From Achromobacter sp. Marseille-Q4962 (GTDB lineage: Bacteria; Pseudomonadota; Gammaproteobacteria; Burkholderiales; Burkholderiaceae_B), in contig NZ_CALSFU010000005.1 in NCBI RefSeq assembly GCF_943737005.1, positions 179,291 to 243,290 on the forward strand: a stretch of 64,000 bases of DNA. The letters run 5' to 3'. How positions within the stretch are numbered: the stretch's first letter is position 1; each line of letters opens with the position of its first letter. The translations under genes were made by a program, and so were the position numbers. Positions 38,404 through 49,532 of the stretch are shown here, one piece after another. The notes beneath the pieces were generated by a model. That model was not told the origin of the DNA. It did not search any database and was given only the letters and a program-made list of their open reading frames with translations.

Positions 38404-39585
38404 ATGAAGCGCATCCGGATCGGCAGCGGTTTATCGAGGTGGCTGGCCCCGCTGGGCCTGGCGGCGGCCCTGGCGTCGGCGCCCGCCGCCCAGGCGGCGG
38501 AGGACCTGGTGCTGGGCGGGTCCATTCCGCTGAGCGGGGTCTTTGCCTTTGCCGGGCAGGGCATCCATGCCGGCATTACCGACTACGTGAAGCTGGTCAA
38601 CGAGCAGGGCGGGGTGAACGGACGCAAGCTGCGCTACGTGCCCGAAGACACCGCGTACAAGGTGGACGCCTCGGTGGCGGCGTTCAAGAAGATCACCAGC
38701 CAGAACAAGGTGAATTTCTACTACGGCGATTCGACGGGCTTTTCCAAGACCATCAACGCCGAGCTGAACCGCAGCGCCGACATCCTCATGACCGGCGCGT
38801 CGTTCGCCACCGAACTGAACGATCCGGCCAAGTATCCGGCCCAGTTCATGCTGGGGCCCGACTATACGGAGATGTTCGGCATCTTGCTGCGCTACATCGC
38901 CAAGGAGCAGCCCGGCGCCAAGGTGGCGTTCGTGTACTCGGACACGGAGTTCGGGCGCGATCCGATCGCGAGCTCGCGCGCGGTCGCCGAGAAGCTCGGG
39001 CTGAAGGTCGCGACCGAGATCATGACGCCGCCGGGCAGTGTGGACGTGTCGACCGAAGTCATCAAGCTTCGCCGCGCCGATCCCGACTACACCATTTTCC
39101 ATGGCTACGTGCTGGCGCCGATTCCGGAGTTCGTGGGGCAGGGCAAGCGCATGGGCCTGAAGACGCGCTACATGGGCACCTTCTGGACCATGGACAACTC
39201 GACGGTGATGCAGATGGGCGAGGATGCCGAAGGCTTCATGGGCGTGATGCCTTACCGCTACTACTACGACACGGAGGGTGACGCGCCCATGCTGAAGAAG
39301 ATCCGCGAGATGCGGCCGCAGTACCAGAGCACGGGCTACATGCAGGGTTTCCTGGCCGCCATGCTGTTCACCGAGGCAGCCAGGCGCACACTGGACGCGG
39401 GCAAGGAGCTGACCGCCGCCAACATGAAGGCGGCGCTCGACAGCATCAAGGATTTCGACACGGGCGGCCTGATCGGCGTGCCGATCACGATCAAGGGAAA
39501 TTCCATTCCCGTGGGCCGCATCTACCGCGCCGACGTGAAGCGCAAGCAGATGGTGCCGGCATCCGACTGGATCGTTCTGAAGTGA
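38404..39585 (+). CDS. ABC transporter substrate-binding protein, LivJ/LivK type
   Basis: A 393-residue periplasmic binding protein with a signal peptide (residues 1-31, cleavage after AQAAE region). The mature part begins DLVLGGSIPLSGVFAFAGQGIHAGITDYVKLVNEQGGVNGRKL, the type I periplasmic-binding fold. Ligand specificity cannot be read from the sequence. The neighbouring CoA ligase suggests a carboxylic acid rather than an amino acid. It precedes the second ATPase by 7 bp. Confidence 0.92.
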   Translation: MKRIRIGSGLSRWLAPLGLAAALASAPAAQAAEDLVLGGSIPLSGVFAFAGQGIHAGITDYVKLVNEQGGVNGRKLRYVPEDTAYKVDASVAAFKKITSQNKVNFYYGDSTGFSKTINAELNRSADILMTGASFATELNDPAKYPAQFMLGPDYTEMFGILLRYIAKEQPGAKVAFVYSDTEFGRDPIASSRAVAEKLGLKVATEIMTPPGSVDVSTEVIKLRRADPDYTIFHGYVLAPIPEFVGQGKRMGLKTRYMGTFWTMDNSTVMQMGEDAEGFMGVMPYRYYYDTEGDAPMLKKIREMRPQYQSTGYMQGFLAAMLFTEAARRTLDAGKELTAANMKAALDSIKDFDTGGLIGVPITIKGNSIPVGRIYRADVKRKQMVPASDWIVLK

Positions 39586-39592
39586 GGCGGCC

Positions 39593-40425
<833 letters not shown>

Positions 40426-40429
<4 letters not shown>

Positions 40430-42285
40430 TGGACAAGGAACGCATCCCCCCGGCGGCCGGCGCGGACGCATGGCCGGCGCTGACGCTGCCGCAGATGCTG
40501 CGCGAGCAGGCCCGCCGGCATCCCGGCGCCATCGCCATCCGGCAGAAGGACTTCGGCATCTGGAAGCCCATCTCGTGGTCCGAATACTGGCGGCGCGCCC
40601 GCCGCGTGGGGCTGGGCCTGCGAGCGCTGGGCCTGGGCGCCGGCGGCCGGGTGGCCATCGTGTCCGAAAACCGCGTGGAGTGGCTGCTGGCCCAGATGGG
40701 GGCAGGCGCGGTCGGGGCCGTGGCGGTGGGCGTGTACGCCACCAGCCCGGCCGGGGAAATGGGTTACGTGCTGGAGCATGCCGACGTCGAAGTGGTGGTG
40801 TGCGAAGACCAGGAGCAGACCGACAAGGTGCTGCAGGTGGCCGGCCGGCTGCCGCTGTTGCGGCGGATCGTGACGATAGAGTGCAAGGGCCTGCGCTCCT
40901 ACGGGCCGGCCGAACGCGAACGCATCCTGACCTTCGCCGAGGTCGAGGCCGACGGCGCGCGCCGCGAGGATCGCGAGCTTTCCGGGCTGGATGCCATGCT
41001 GGACGGCCAGCGCCTGGACGACACGGGGCTCATGATTTACACCTCGGGCTCCACCGGCAAGCCCAAGGGCGCGATGCTGAGCTACCGCAACATGCGCGCC
41101 GTGGCGCCGGGCATCGCGGACAGGCTGGCGCTGGACCGCCGCAGCGTGCACCTGTCGTACCTGCCGCTGTGCCACGTGGCCGAGCAGATGCTGTCGACCT
41201 TCGTGCCCATCTACCTGGGCGCGCAGGTGAATTTCGGCGAATCGATACGCACGGTGCAGGAAGACCTGCGCGAAGTGGCGCCGACTCTCTTCCTGGGGGT
41301 GCCGCGCATCTGGGAAAAGCTGCACGCCGCCATCTCGATCAAGATGCAGGAAACGGGACGCCTGCGGCAATGGCTGTACCGCCGCGCGCTGGCCGCCTGC
41401 GAACCCTTTCTGGAGAAATCGCCGGCACAGTACACGGCCGGCGAACGGCTGACGCGCTGGCTGTGGCACTGGCTGGTGCTGCGCGCCTTGCAGAACTTCA
41501 TCGGCCTGCGCCGCGTGCGCGTGGCGATGACGGGGGCCGCGCCGATTCCGCCGGAGGTGGTGCGCTATTTCCGCAAGCTGGGCGTGCCGCTGGTGGAGGT
41601 CTACGGGCTGACGGAATCGACGGGCATGATCTTCGGCCAGCATCCGGACCGCGTGAAAGTGGGCACGGTCGGCGAACCCATACTTGGCGTCGAGTGGCGG
41701 ATAGGCGAGGCGGGCGAACTGCTTGTGCGCGGCGACATGGTGTTCCAGGGCTATTACAAGAATCCGGACGCCACGGCCGATACCTTGCGCGACGGCTGGC
41801 TGCATACCGGCGACGCGGCGGCCGAGGAGGACGGGCGCGTGCGTATCGTGGACCGCCTGAAGGACATCATGATCACGGCCGGCGGCAAGAACCTGACCCC
41901 GTCCGAGATCGAGAACGCGGTCAAGGGCAGTCCGTACGTGAAGGAGTGCATCGTGATCGCCGACGGGCGCAGGTATGTCTCGGCGCTGATCCAGCTCGAG
42001 TTCGACACGGTGGGCAAGTGGGCGGAGTCGCGCGGCATCGCCTTCACGCATTTCCGCTCGCTCGCCGAATCCGCGCAGGTGCGCGAACTGATCCAGCAGG
42101 AAGTCGCCCGCGCCAATGCCGGCCTGGCGCCGGTGGCGCAGATCAAGCGCTTCCATTTGCTGACCAAGGAGCTGGACCACGACGACGGCGAAGTGACGGC
42201 GACCATGAAGGTCAGGCGCGCCAGCATCTACCGCAGCTATGCCGGCGAAATCGAGGCGCTCTACAGCGAGGAGGCGACGGCATGA
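40426..42285 (+). CDS. AMP-forming acyl-CoA synthetase (long-chain type)
   Basis: A 619-residue ANL-superfamily ligase that activates a carboxylic acid with ATP and CoA. The AMP-binding motif is MIYTSGSTGKPKGAML. Further motifs are YGLTESTG (A5), GWLHTGDAA (A7), and the C-terminal Lys region that here reads LDHDDGEVTATMKVRR. The length and the LRALGLGAGGRVAIVSENRVEWLLAQMG start match the long-chain FadD15/FAA branch. Overlap with the transporter gene upstream and thiolase downstream implies import followed by activation of the same acid. Confidence 0.9.
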
Positions 42286-43436
42286 ACGAAGCCGTGATCG
42301 TGGAAGCCGTGCGCACGCCGTTCGGGCGGCACGGCGGGTGGTGGGCGGACACGCGGCCGGATGCGCTGCTGGCCCGGACCGTAAGGGGCCTGCTGGCGCG
42401 CGCCGGCCTGCCGCACGACAAGGTCGAGGACCTGATCGCGGGTTGCGTCAGCCAGGCCGGCGAGCAGGGCGCCAATATCGGCCGGCTGGCCGCGCTGCTG
42501 GCCGGCTTGCCCGAGAGCGTTCCCGGCGTGGCCTTGAACCGCATGTGCGGCTCCAGCCAGCAGGCCGTGCATTTCGGCGCGCAGGCCATTGCCGCGGGCG
42601 ACATGCGCTATGTGGCGGCGGGCGGCGTGGAGAGCATGAGCCGCGTGCCGATGTTCCTGGACGTGACGCTGGGACGGGAAGCGTTTCGCGGCTTCGAGTC
42701 GCTGAATCCCCAGTTGCTGGAACGTTATCCGCTCGTACACCAGATCGAGAGCGCGGAGCGGATCGCGGAACGGTGGCGCTTGTCCCGCCGTGAGATGGAC
42801 GAATGGGCGCGGGAAAGCCATGCGCGCGCCTGGGCCGCGGCGCAGGCGGGCCGCCACGCCGAATTGCTGCCGGGGCCGCATGCGCGCGCGGACCGCGACG
42901 AAGGCATACGCGAGCGGACGGACACCGGGCGCATGGCGGCCCTGGCGCCGGCCCTGCGGCCGCCCGGGGAGGGAGGCGTGACCGCCGCCAACGCCAGCCA
43001 GCTTGCGGACGGCGCGGCGGCGGTGCTGCTGGCCGACCGCGACACGGCGCTGGCCGACGGCCTGAGGCCGCGCGCGCGCTTTCTGGCGCGGGTGGCGACG
43101 GGATCGGACCCGGTGCTGCAGTTGACCGGCGTGATACCCGCGGCCCGGCAGGCCCTGGCGCGCGCGCGGCTGGACTTGAGGGATATCGACTGGATCGAGA
43201 TCAACGAGGCATTTTCCAGCGTCGTGCTGGCCTGGCAGCGCGAGATGGGCGCGGACCTGTCCCGCGTGAACCCCTGGGGCGGGGCGATCGCGCACGGGCA
43301 TCCGCTGGGCGCGACGGGCGCGGGCCTGATGGCCAAGATGCTGGCGGGGCTGGAAGCCACCGGAGGCGAACTCGGCATGCAGCTCATGTGCATCGGGCAC
43401 GGCATGGCCTGCGCCACCATCATCCAGAGGCAGTGA
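42282..43436 (+). CDS. Acetyl-CoA acyltransferase (thiolase)
   Basis: A 384-residue thiolase that cleaves 3-ketoacyl-CoA with CoA. The nucleophile Cys is in LNRMCGSSQQAVH, and the C-terminal active-site blocks are GGAIAHGHPLGATGAGL (His) and MCIGHGMACATII (Cys). It overlaps the synthetase by 4 bp. With the synthetase and the divergent enoyl-CoA hydratase it gives a partial beta-oxidation set; dehydrogenases are not present here. Confidence 0.92.
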   Translation: MNEAVIVEAVRTPFGRHGGWWADTRPDALLARTVRGLLARAGLPHDKVEDLIAGCVSQAGEQGANIGRLAALLAGLPESVPGVALNRMCGSSQQAVHFGAQAIAAGDMRYVAAGGVESMSRVPMFLDVTLGREAFRGFESLNPQLLERYPLVHQIESAERIAERWRLSRREMDEWARESHARAWAAAQAGRHAELLPGPHARADRDEGIRERTDTGRMAALAPALRPPGEGGVTAANASQLADGAAAVLLADRDTALADGLRPRARFLARVATGSDPVLQLTGVIPAARQALARARLDLRDIDWIEINEAFSSVVLAWQREMGADLSRVNPWGGAIAHGHPLGATGAGLMAKMLAGLEATGGELGMQLMCIGHGMACATIIQRQ

Positions 43437-43442
43437 TCCGAG

Positions 43443-44087
43443 ATGGAAAAAACCGAAGCCGCCATGGCGGCCGCCGCGGGGCGCGACGAGCGCTCGGAAT
43501 CCGAGCGCCGGCGGGAGGTCATCCTCACGGCGGGCCGGCTCTTCCGCCGCCATGGCTATGAGCGCACGACGGTGCGCGAGCTGGCGCGGGCGGTGGGGCT
43601 GCAATCCGGCAGCCTGTTCCATCATTTCCGCAGCAAGGAGGAAATCCTGGTGGCCGTGATGAACAACGGCATCCAGGAGGTGATAGACGGCGGCGAGCAG
43701 GCGCTGGCGCGCTACCAGGCGCCCGCGGACCGCCTGGCCGCGCTGTTCCGGGTCCACATGTGGAGCATGCTGCGGGGCGCCGGCGGCGACGCCATGAACG
43801 CGCTGGTGTACGAATGGCGCAGCTTGTCGGCCTCCAGCCGGGCCAGCGTCAAGTCGCTGAGCGACCGCTACGAGGACATGTGGCAGGAGACGGTGCAGGC
43901 GGCGGTGGACGCGGGACTGCTCAAAGGCGATGCGCGCGTCATCAAGCGCTGCGTGCTGGGCGCCATGAACCTGACGGTGCAGTGGTACAGGCCGGGAGGC
44001 CGTTTGCAGCCGGCCGAGTTCATCGACGCGATGCTGCAGGCCGCGCTGCCGGCGGTGCCGGAAGGCGCCGGCGAGTGGCCGGCATGA
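43443..44087 (+). CDS. TetR family transcriptional regulator
   Basis: A 214-residue TetR-type repressor: N-terminal helix-turn-helix (EVILTAGRLFRRHGYERTTVRELARAVGLQSGSLFHHFRSKEEIL) and a ligand-binding C-terminal domain resembling fatty-acid/acyl-CoA regulators (AcrR/FadR-like). It is the last gene of the operon, 6 bp after the thiolase. It probably senses an acyl-CoA and acts on the palindrome at 35357. A 17-bp near-perfect palindrome (43491-43507) lies inside its own first codons. Confidence 0.9.
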   Translation: MEKTEAAMAAAAGRDERSESERRREVILTAGRLFRRHGYERTTVRELARAVGLQSGSLFHHFRSKEEILVAVMNNGIQEVIDGGEQALARYQAPADRLAALFRVHMWSMLRGAGGDAMNALVYEWRSLSASSRASVKSLSDRYEDMWQETVQAAVDAGLLKGDARVIKRCVLGAMNLTVQWYRPGGRLQPAEFIDAMLQAALPAVPEGAGEWPA

Positions 44088-44097
44088 CGGCGGGGGA

Positions 44098-44418
44098 TCA
44101 GCCGCGCCGCTTGAAGAAGGCGCCCACGGCGCAGGCGACGGCCAGGGCGAGCAGGGAGCCGGCCACGGGCAGCAGGAAGTCCGCTTCGCCGCGATAGCCG
44201 CCGCCGGTGACGCCACCCGCCACGCTGCCCATCCACAGCACGACGCTCAGCAGGGATGCCACGGTGGCGATCGCGGCGGCCACGCACAGGGCGACGAAGG
44301 CCGGCCGGCGCGGCCGCGCCGGCCCGCGGGAAGCGGCATCCTGGACGCCGAGGGGCTGCCTGATCCAGTAGACCAGCCCCGCCACGACCAGCAGGAGCAT
44401 CAGGATCTTGAAGATCAT
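44098..44418 (-). CDS. Small membrane protein
   Basis: A 106-residue protein with three hydrophobic segments (MIFKILMLLLVVAGLVYWI; AFVALCVAAAIATVASLLSVVLWMG; FLLPVAGSLLALAVACAVGAFF) and a basic C-terminus. It lies 15 bp after lysS in the same direction, and 10 bp separates its stop from the convergent TetR gene. No family is recognised. Confidence 0.7.
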   Translation of the reverse strand: MIFKILMLLLVVAGLVYWIRQPLGVQDAASRGPARPRRPAFVALCVAAAIATVASLLSVVLWMGSVAGGVTGGGYRGEADFLLPVAGSLLALAVACAVGAFFKRRG

Positions 44419-44433
44419 GACGCCGTTCTTCCG

Positions 44434-45957
<1,524 letters not shown>

Positions 45958-45969
45958 GGCGGGGAAGAA

Positions 45970-46731
45970 TCAGTCGTAATTGCGGATGTCGTCGATTTCG
46001 GTGGCGCCGAAATCGTCGCGGTCCAGGTAGGCGAGAATGCGCGCGGCCACGCTGGCGGGCGCGGCCAGCTTGCCGCTGGCGTGGAAGTCCCGGAACTTGT
46101 CCAGCGCGGGGAAGCTCTCGGGATCGCTGGCGCGGATGGCGGCCTGCATGTCGGTGTCGACAATGCCCGGCGCCAGCGCCACGATGCGCGCGCCATGGGG
46201 GCCTTGCTCCTGCTTGACGACGCGCGTGTACATGTCGAGCGCGGCCTTGGTGGCGCAGTACACGCCCCAGCCGGCATTGGGATTGCGCCCGGCGCCGGAG
46301 GAGATGTTCAGGATGCGGCGGTCGGCGTCCAGCCCCGACACCGCGGCCAGGAAGCGCGCGGTGAGCAGCATCACGGCCGAGACGTTCAGGTTGAACGCCG
46401 CGGCGATGGCCGCGCCGTCGACGAGCTCAGCCCCGCTGGCCACGGGCTGGACCGTGCCCGCGTTGTTGATGAGCAGGTAGCGGCGCGCGTCGCGCGGCAG
46501 CGCCGAGGCGATGCGCTCGGCCGCCCGCGAAGCCGCTTGCAGGTCGGAGAGGTCCACGGAGATCTGTTCGAGCTGCGCGCCCTGGGCGCGCGCGTGCTCG
46601 GCCAGCGACGGATCGTCGCGGCGCGCCAGCGTGAAGAGGCGCGTGCCCGGCCTGGCCAGGCCGCGCGCCATGGCGGCGCCGATGCCGCGCGAAGCGCCCG
46701 TGAGGATGGCAATGGTGTCGGTCATGCTCAT
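45970..46731 (-). CDS. Short-chain dehydrogenase/reductase
   Basis: A 253-residue SDR oxidoreductase. The NAD(P) motif is TGASRGIGAAMARGL, the NNAG motif is LINNAGTV, and the catalytic residues are Ser in ILNISSGAG and Tyr-x3-Lys in GWGVYCATKAALD. It resembles the benzil reductase (YueD/sepiapterin-reductase-like) branch; the substrate is unknown. It sits between prfB and lysS on the same strand, with 38 bp to prfB and 12 bp to lysS, so it is probably cotranscribed. Confidence 0.88.
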   Translation of the reverse strand: MSMTDTIAILTGASRGIGAAMARGLARPGTRLFTLARRDDPSLAEHARAQGAQLEQISVDLSDLQAASRAAERIASALPRDARRYLLINNAGTVQPVASGAELVDGAAIAAAFNLNVSAVMLLTARFLAAVSGLDADRRILNISSGAGRNPNAGWGVYCATKAALDMYTRVVKQEQGPHGARIVALAPGIVDTDMQAAIRASDPESFPALDKFRDFHASGKLAAPASVAARILAYLDRDDFGATEIDDIRNYD

Positions 46732-46768
46732 GAACCTCTGGTGTGGGTGAGAGGAAAAAGCGCGGAAC

Positions 46769-47873
46769 TCAGACGCCCTGCTTGAGGCTGGCCTGGATGA
46801 AGGGGTCCAGGTCGCCGTCCAGCACTTTCTGGGTGTTGGAGATTTCGACGTTGGTGCGCAGGTCCTTGATGCGGCTCTGGTCCAGCACGTAGGAGCGGAT
46901 CTGGTGACCCCAGCCCACGTCGGTCTTGGAATCTTCCAGCTTCTGCTGCTCGGCCATGCGGTTGCGCATCTCGAGCTCGTAGAGCCGGGATTTCAGCATC
47001 TGCATCGCTTCGGCGCGGTTGCGGTGCTGCGAGCGGTCGTTCTGGCACTGCACCACGATGCCCGTGGGCATGTGGGTGATGCGCACGGCGGAGTCGGTCT
47101 TGTTGATGTGCTGGCCGCCCGCGCCGCTGGCGCGGTAGGTGTCCACGCGCAGATCGGCCGGGTTGATCTCGATCTCGAAGGAGTCGTCCACCTCGGGGTA
47201 GACGAACACGCTGGCAAACGAGGTGTGGCGGCCGCCGGAGGAGTCGAACGGGCTCTTGCGGACCAGGCGGTGCACGCCGGTTTCGGTGCGCAGATAGCCG
47301 AAGGCGTAGTCGCCTTCGAGCTTGATGGTGGCCGACTTGATGCCCGCCACTTCGCCCTCGGACTCTTCCAGCACTTCGGCCTTGAAGCCCTTGCGCTCCG
47401 CGTACTTCAGATACTGGCGCAGCAGCATCGAGGCCCAGTCCTGGGCTTCCGTGCCGCCCGCGCCGGCCTGGATGTCCAGGAAGCAGTTCAGCGGATCGGC
47501 GGGGTTGGAGAACATGCGGCGGAATTCGAGGGCTTCCAGCTTTTGCTGGTAGCCGTCGGCGTCCTGCTCGATGGCGGCGAGCGTGGCATCGTCGCCGTCG
47601 GCGGCGGCCAGTTCAAAGAGCTCCAGGGAGTCGGCGACGCCCGTGCCCAGCAGGCGCAGCGTCTCCACCACGTCTTCCAGGGATTTCTTCTCACGGCCCA
47701 GGTCCTGGGCGTGCTTGGGGTCGTTCCAGACGGCGGGGTCTTCGAGCTCCGCGTTCACGACCTGCAGGCGTTCGGCTTTGGCATCGTAGTCAAAGATACC
47801 TCCGTAGAGCCTGTTCGCGCTCCGCGTAGTCGGCGAGGCGGGCGGCGAGCTGGTTCTGACGTTCGGCTTCCAT
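46769..47873 (-). CDS. prfB: Peptide chain release factor 2 (programmed +1 frameshift)
   Basis: RF2 recognises UGA and UAA. The first 27 codons ([10 protein letters not shown] to ALRRYL) end at an in-frame TGA at 47790-47792. A +1 shift at CTT-TGA-C continues into the main frame from GAC 47791 to the stop at 46769, giving 367 residues in all. The main part has the stop-codon motif SPF ([14 protein letters not shown]) and the catalytic GGQ ([14 protein letters not shown]). A simple reading from 47758 would miss the N-terminus. The frameshift is the classic RF2 autoregulation, not an error. Confidence 0.96.
47789..47804 (-). promoter_or_regulatory. prfB: RF2 frameshift site
   Basis: Read on the minus strand: CGGAGGTATCTTTGAC. 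An internal Shine-Dalgarno-like GGAGG lies just upstream of the slippery CTT-TGA-C. When RF2 is scarce the ribosome slips +1 past TGA and makes more RF2. Confidence 0.93.
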
Positions 47874-48128
47874 GATGATCCTGTCCTGAGAGTGTCTTTT
47901 GTACGAAACCTGGCATTTTAGCGTGGATGGACTCCTCCCGCGGCGGCCCCCCGCGGGCGGGGACGGAACCCGGCCGGCGGGCGCATGGCAATGGCCGGTT
48001 GCGCTGTTCAGTTTTTTGTCAACTTTCCCGCTCTAGCCTACGCAGGCCCGGCATCCCTCCAAGAGAGGGGGACCGACCAGGGCCCGGTGACCCGCCGGCA
48101 TTATCCCGACAGAGGAATGGAGACACTG

Positions 48129-49439
48129 ATGGAAAACACGATGACCCCTGGGGTCGCGCCGGCGATCCCGGCGTCCGAGGAAGACCGGATCTACCGCAAG
48201 GTGGGGTGGCGGCTGGTGCCGCTGCTGGTGGTCTGCTACGTGGTGGCGTACCTGGACCGGGTGAACGTGGGGTTCGCCAAGCTGCAGATGCTCCAGGAGC
48301 TGCAATTCAGCGACACGGTCTACGGGCTGGGCGCAGGCATTTTCTTCATCGGGTATTTCATCTTCGAGATTCCCAGCAACATCATCCTGCACAAGGTGGG
48401 CGCGCGGGTGTGGATCGCGCGCATCATGATCACCTGGGGCATCATCTCCGCATGCATGATGTTCGTGAGCAGCGAGCACATGTTCTATGTGCTGCGCTTC
48501 CTGCTCGGCGCGGCGGAGGCCGGCTTCTTCCCCGGCATCATCCTCTACCTCACGTACTGGTATCCGGCCGCCCGGCGCGGACGCATCACCACCTTCTTCA
48601 TGACCGCCGTGCCCATGTCCGGCCTGATCGGCGGGCCGATCTCCGGCTGGATCATGAGCACGTTCCACGGCCAGCACGGTCTTTCCGGCTGGCAGTGGCT
48701 GTTCCTGCTGGAGGGCATCCCGTCGGTGATCATCGGGGTGGTGGTGCTGCTGTATCTCGACGACCGCATCCAGAAGGCCAAATGGCTCACCGCCTCCGAA
48801 AAGGCCGTGCTCATCCGCAACATCGCGGCCGAGGACCAGACCAAGGAAGATCCGCCGCTGCGCGCGGCCCTGACGCGCCCGCGCGTGTGGGCCATGGCGC
48901 TCATCTATTTTTCTTTCGTGATGGGCCTGTACGGCGTGGGCTTCTGGATGCCGACGCTCATCAAGAACACCGGCGTGCAGAGCCCGCTGGTGATCGGCCT
49001 GCTGACGGCCGTGCCCAACCTGTTCGCCGTCATCGGCATGGTGCTGATCGCCCGCAGTTCCGACCGCAGCCGCGAGCGGCGCTGGCACGTGGCGCTGCCG
49101 GCCGTCTGCGGCGCCATCGGCCTGCTGGCCTCGGCGGTCTGGAGCGGCAACACCACCCTGGCCATGCTGGCGCTGACCGTGGCCAACATCGGCATCTGCA
49201 CCGTGCTGCCGCTTTTCTGGAGCCTGCCCACGGCCCTGCTGAGCGGCACCGCCGCCGCCGCCGGGATCGCCCTCATCAACTCGGTGGGCAACCTGGCGGG
49301 GTTCGTCAGCCCCTACCTGGTCGGCTGGCTCAAGGACCTCACGGGCTCCACCAACACGGGCCTGTACCTGCTGTCCGTCTGCCTGGTGGTCGGCGCGCTG
49401 GTGGCGCTGGCCCAGCCCGCGCGGCTGGTCAACAAGTGA
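48129..49439 (+). CDS. MFS transporter, anion:cation symporter family
   Basis: A 436-residue twelve-helix major facilitator of the ACS family (phthalate, tartrate and hexuronate permeases). N-terminal signature RKVGWRLVPLLVVCYVVAYLDRVNVGFAKLQM; loop 2-3 and the FLLGAAEAGFFPGIILYLTYWYP block are typical. It imports an organic acid, with the exact substrate unknown. The start is uncertain among ATGs at 48117, 48129 and 48141; 48129 has GGAG at 48119-48122 at good spacing. The 255 bp upstream to prfB hold no gene I can support. Confidence 0.88.
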   Translation: MENTMTPGVAPAIPASEEDRIYRKVGWRLVPLLVVCYVVAYLDRVNVGFAKLQMLQELQFSDTVYGLGAGIFFIGYFIFEIPSNIILHKVGARVWIARIMITWGIISACMMFVSSEHMFYVLRFLLGAAEAGFFPGIILYLTYWYPAARRGRITTFFMTAVPMSGLIGGPISGWIMSTFHGQHGLSGWQWLFLLEGIPSVIIGVVVLLYLDDRIQKAKWLTASEKAVLIRNIAAEDQTKEDPPLRAALTRPRVWAMALIYFSFVMGLYGVGFWMPTLIKNTGVQSPLVIGLLTAVPNLFAVIGMVLIARSSDRSRERRWHVALPAVCGAIGLLASAVWSGNTTLAMLALTVANIGICTVLPLFWSLPTALLSGTAAAAGIALINSVGNLAGFVSPYLVGWLKDLTGSTNTGLYLLSVCLVVGALVALAQPARLVNK

Positions 49440-49481
49440 CGCAAGCGCGCGCTGGCGCGCCATGCCAGCGAAGATGAGCCT

Positions 49482-49511
49482 GCATCGGGCCGCCGGGAGG
49501 CGGCCCGATGC
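49482..49511. terminator. Bidirectional hairpin between MFS gene and recJ
   Basis: A perfect 13-bp stem, GCATCGGGCCGCC/GGCGGCCCGATGC, with a GGGA tetraloop. It lies between two convergent genes (stops at 49439 and 49533). There is no T-tract. Confidence 0.65.
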
Positions 49512-49532
49512 GCATGCGCGAGGCGCCCGGGC

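Noticed and set aside
47758..47873. Frameshift mutation or pseudogene at the 5' end of prfB
   Set aside because: The break is the conserved programmed CTT-TGA-C site with an upstream Shine-Dalgarno-like element; both frames match RF2.
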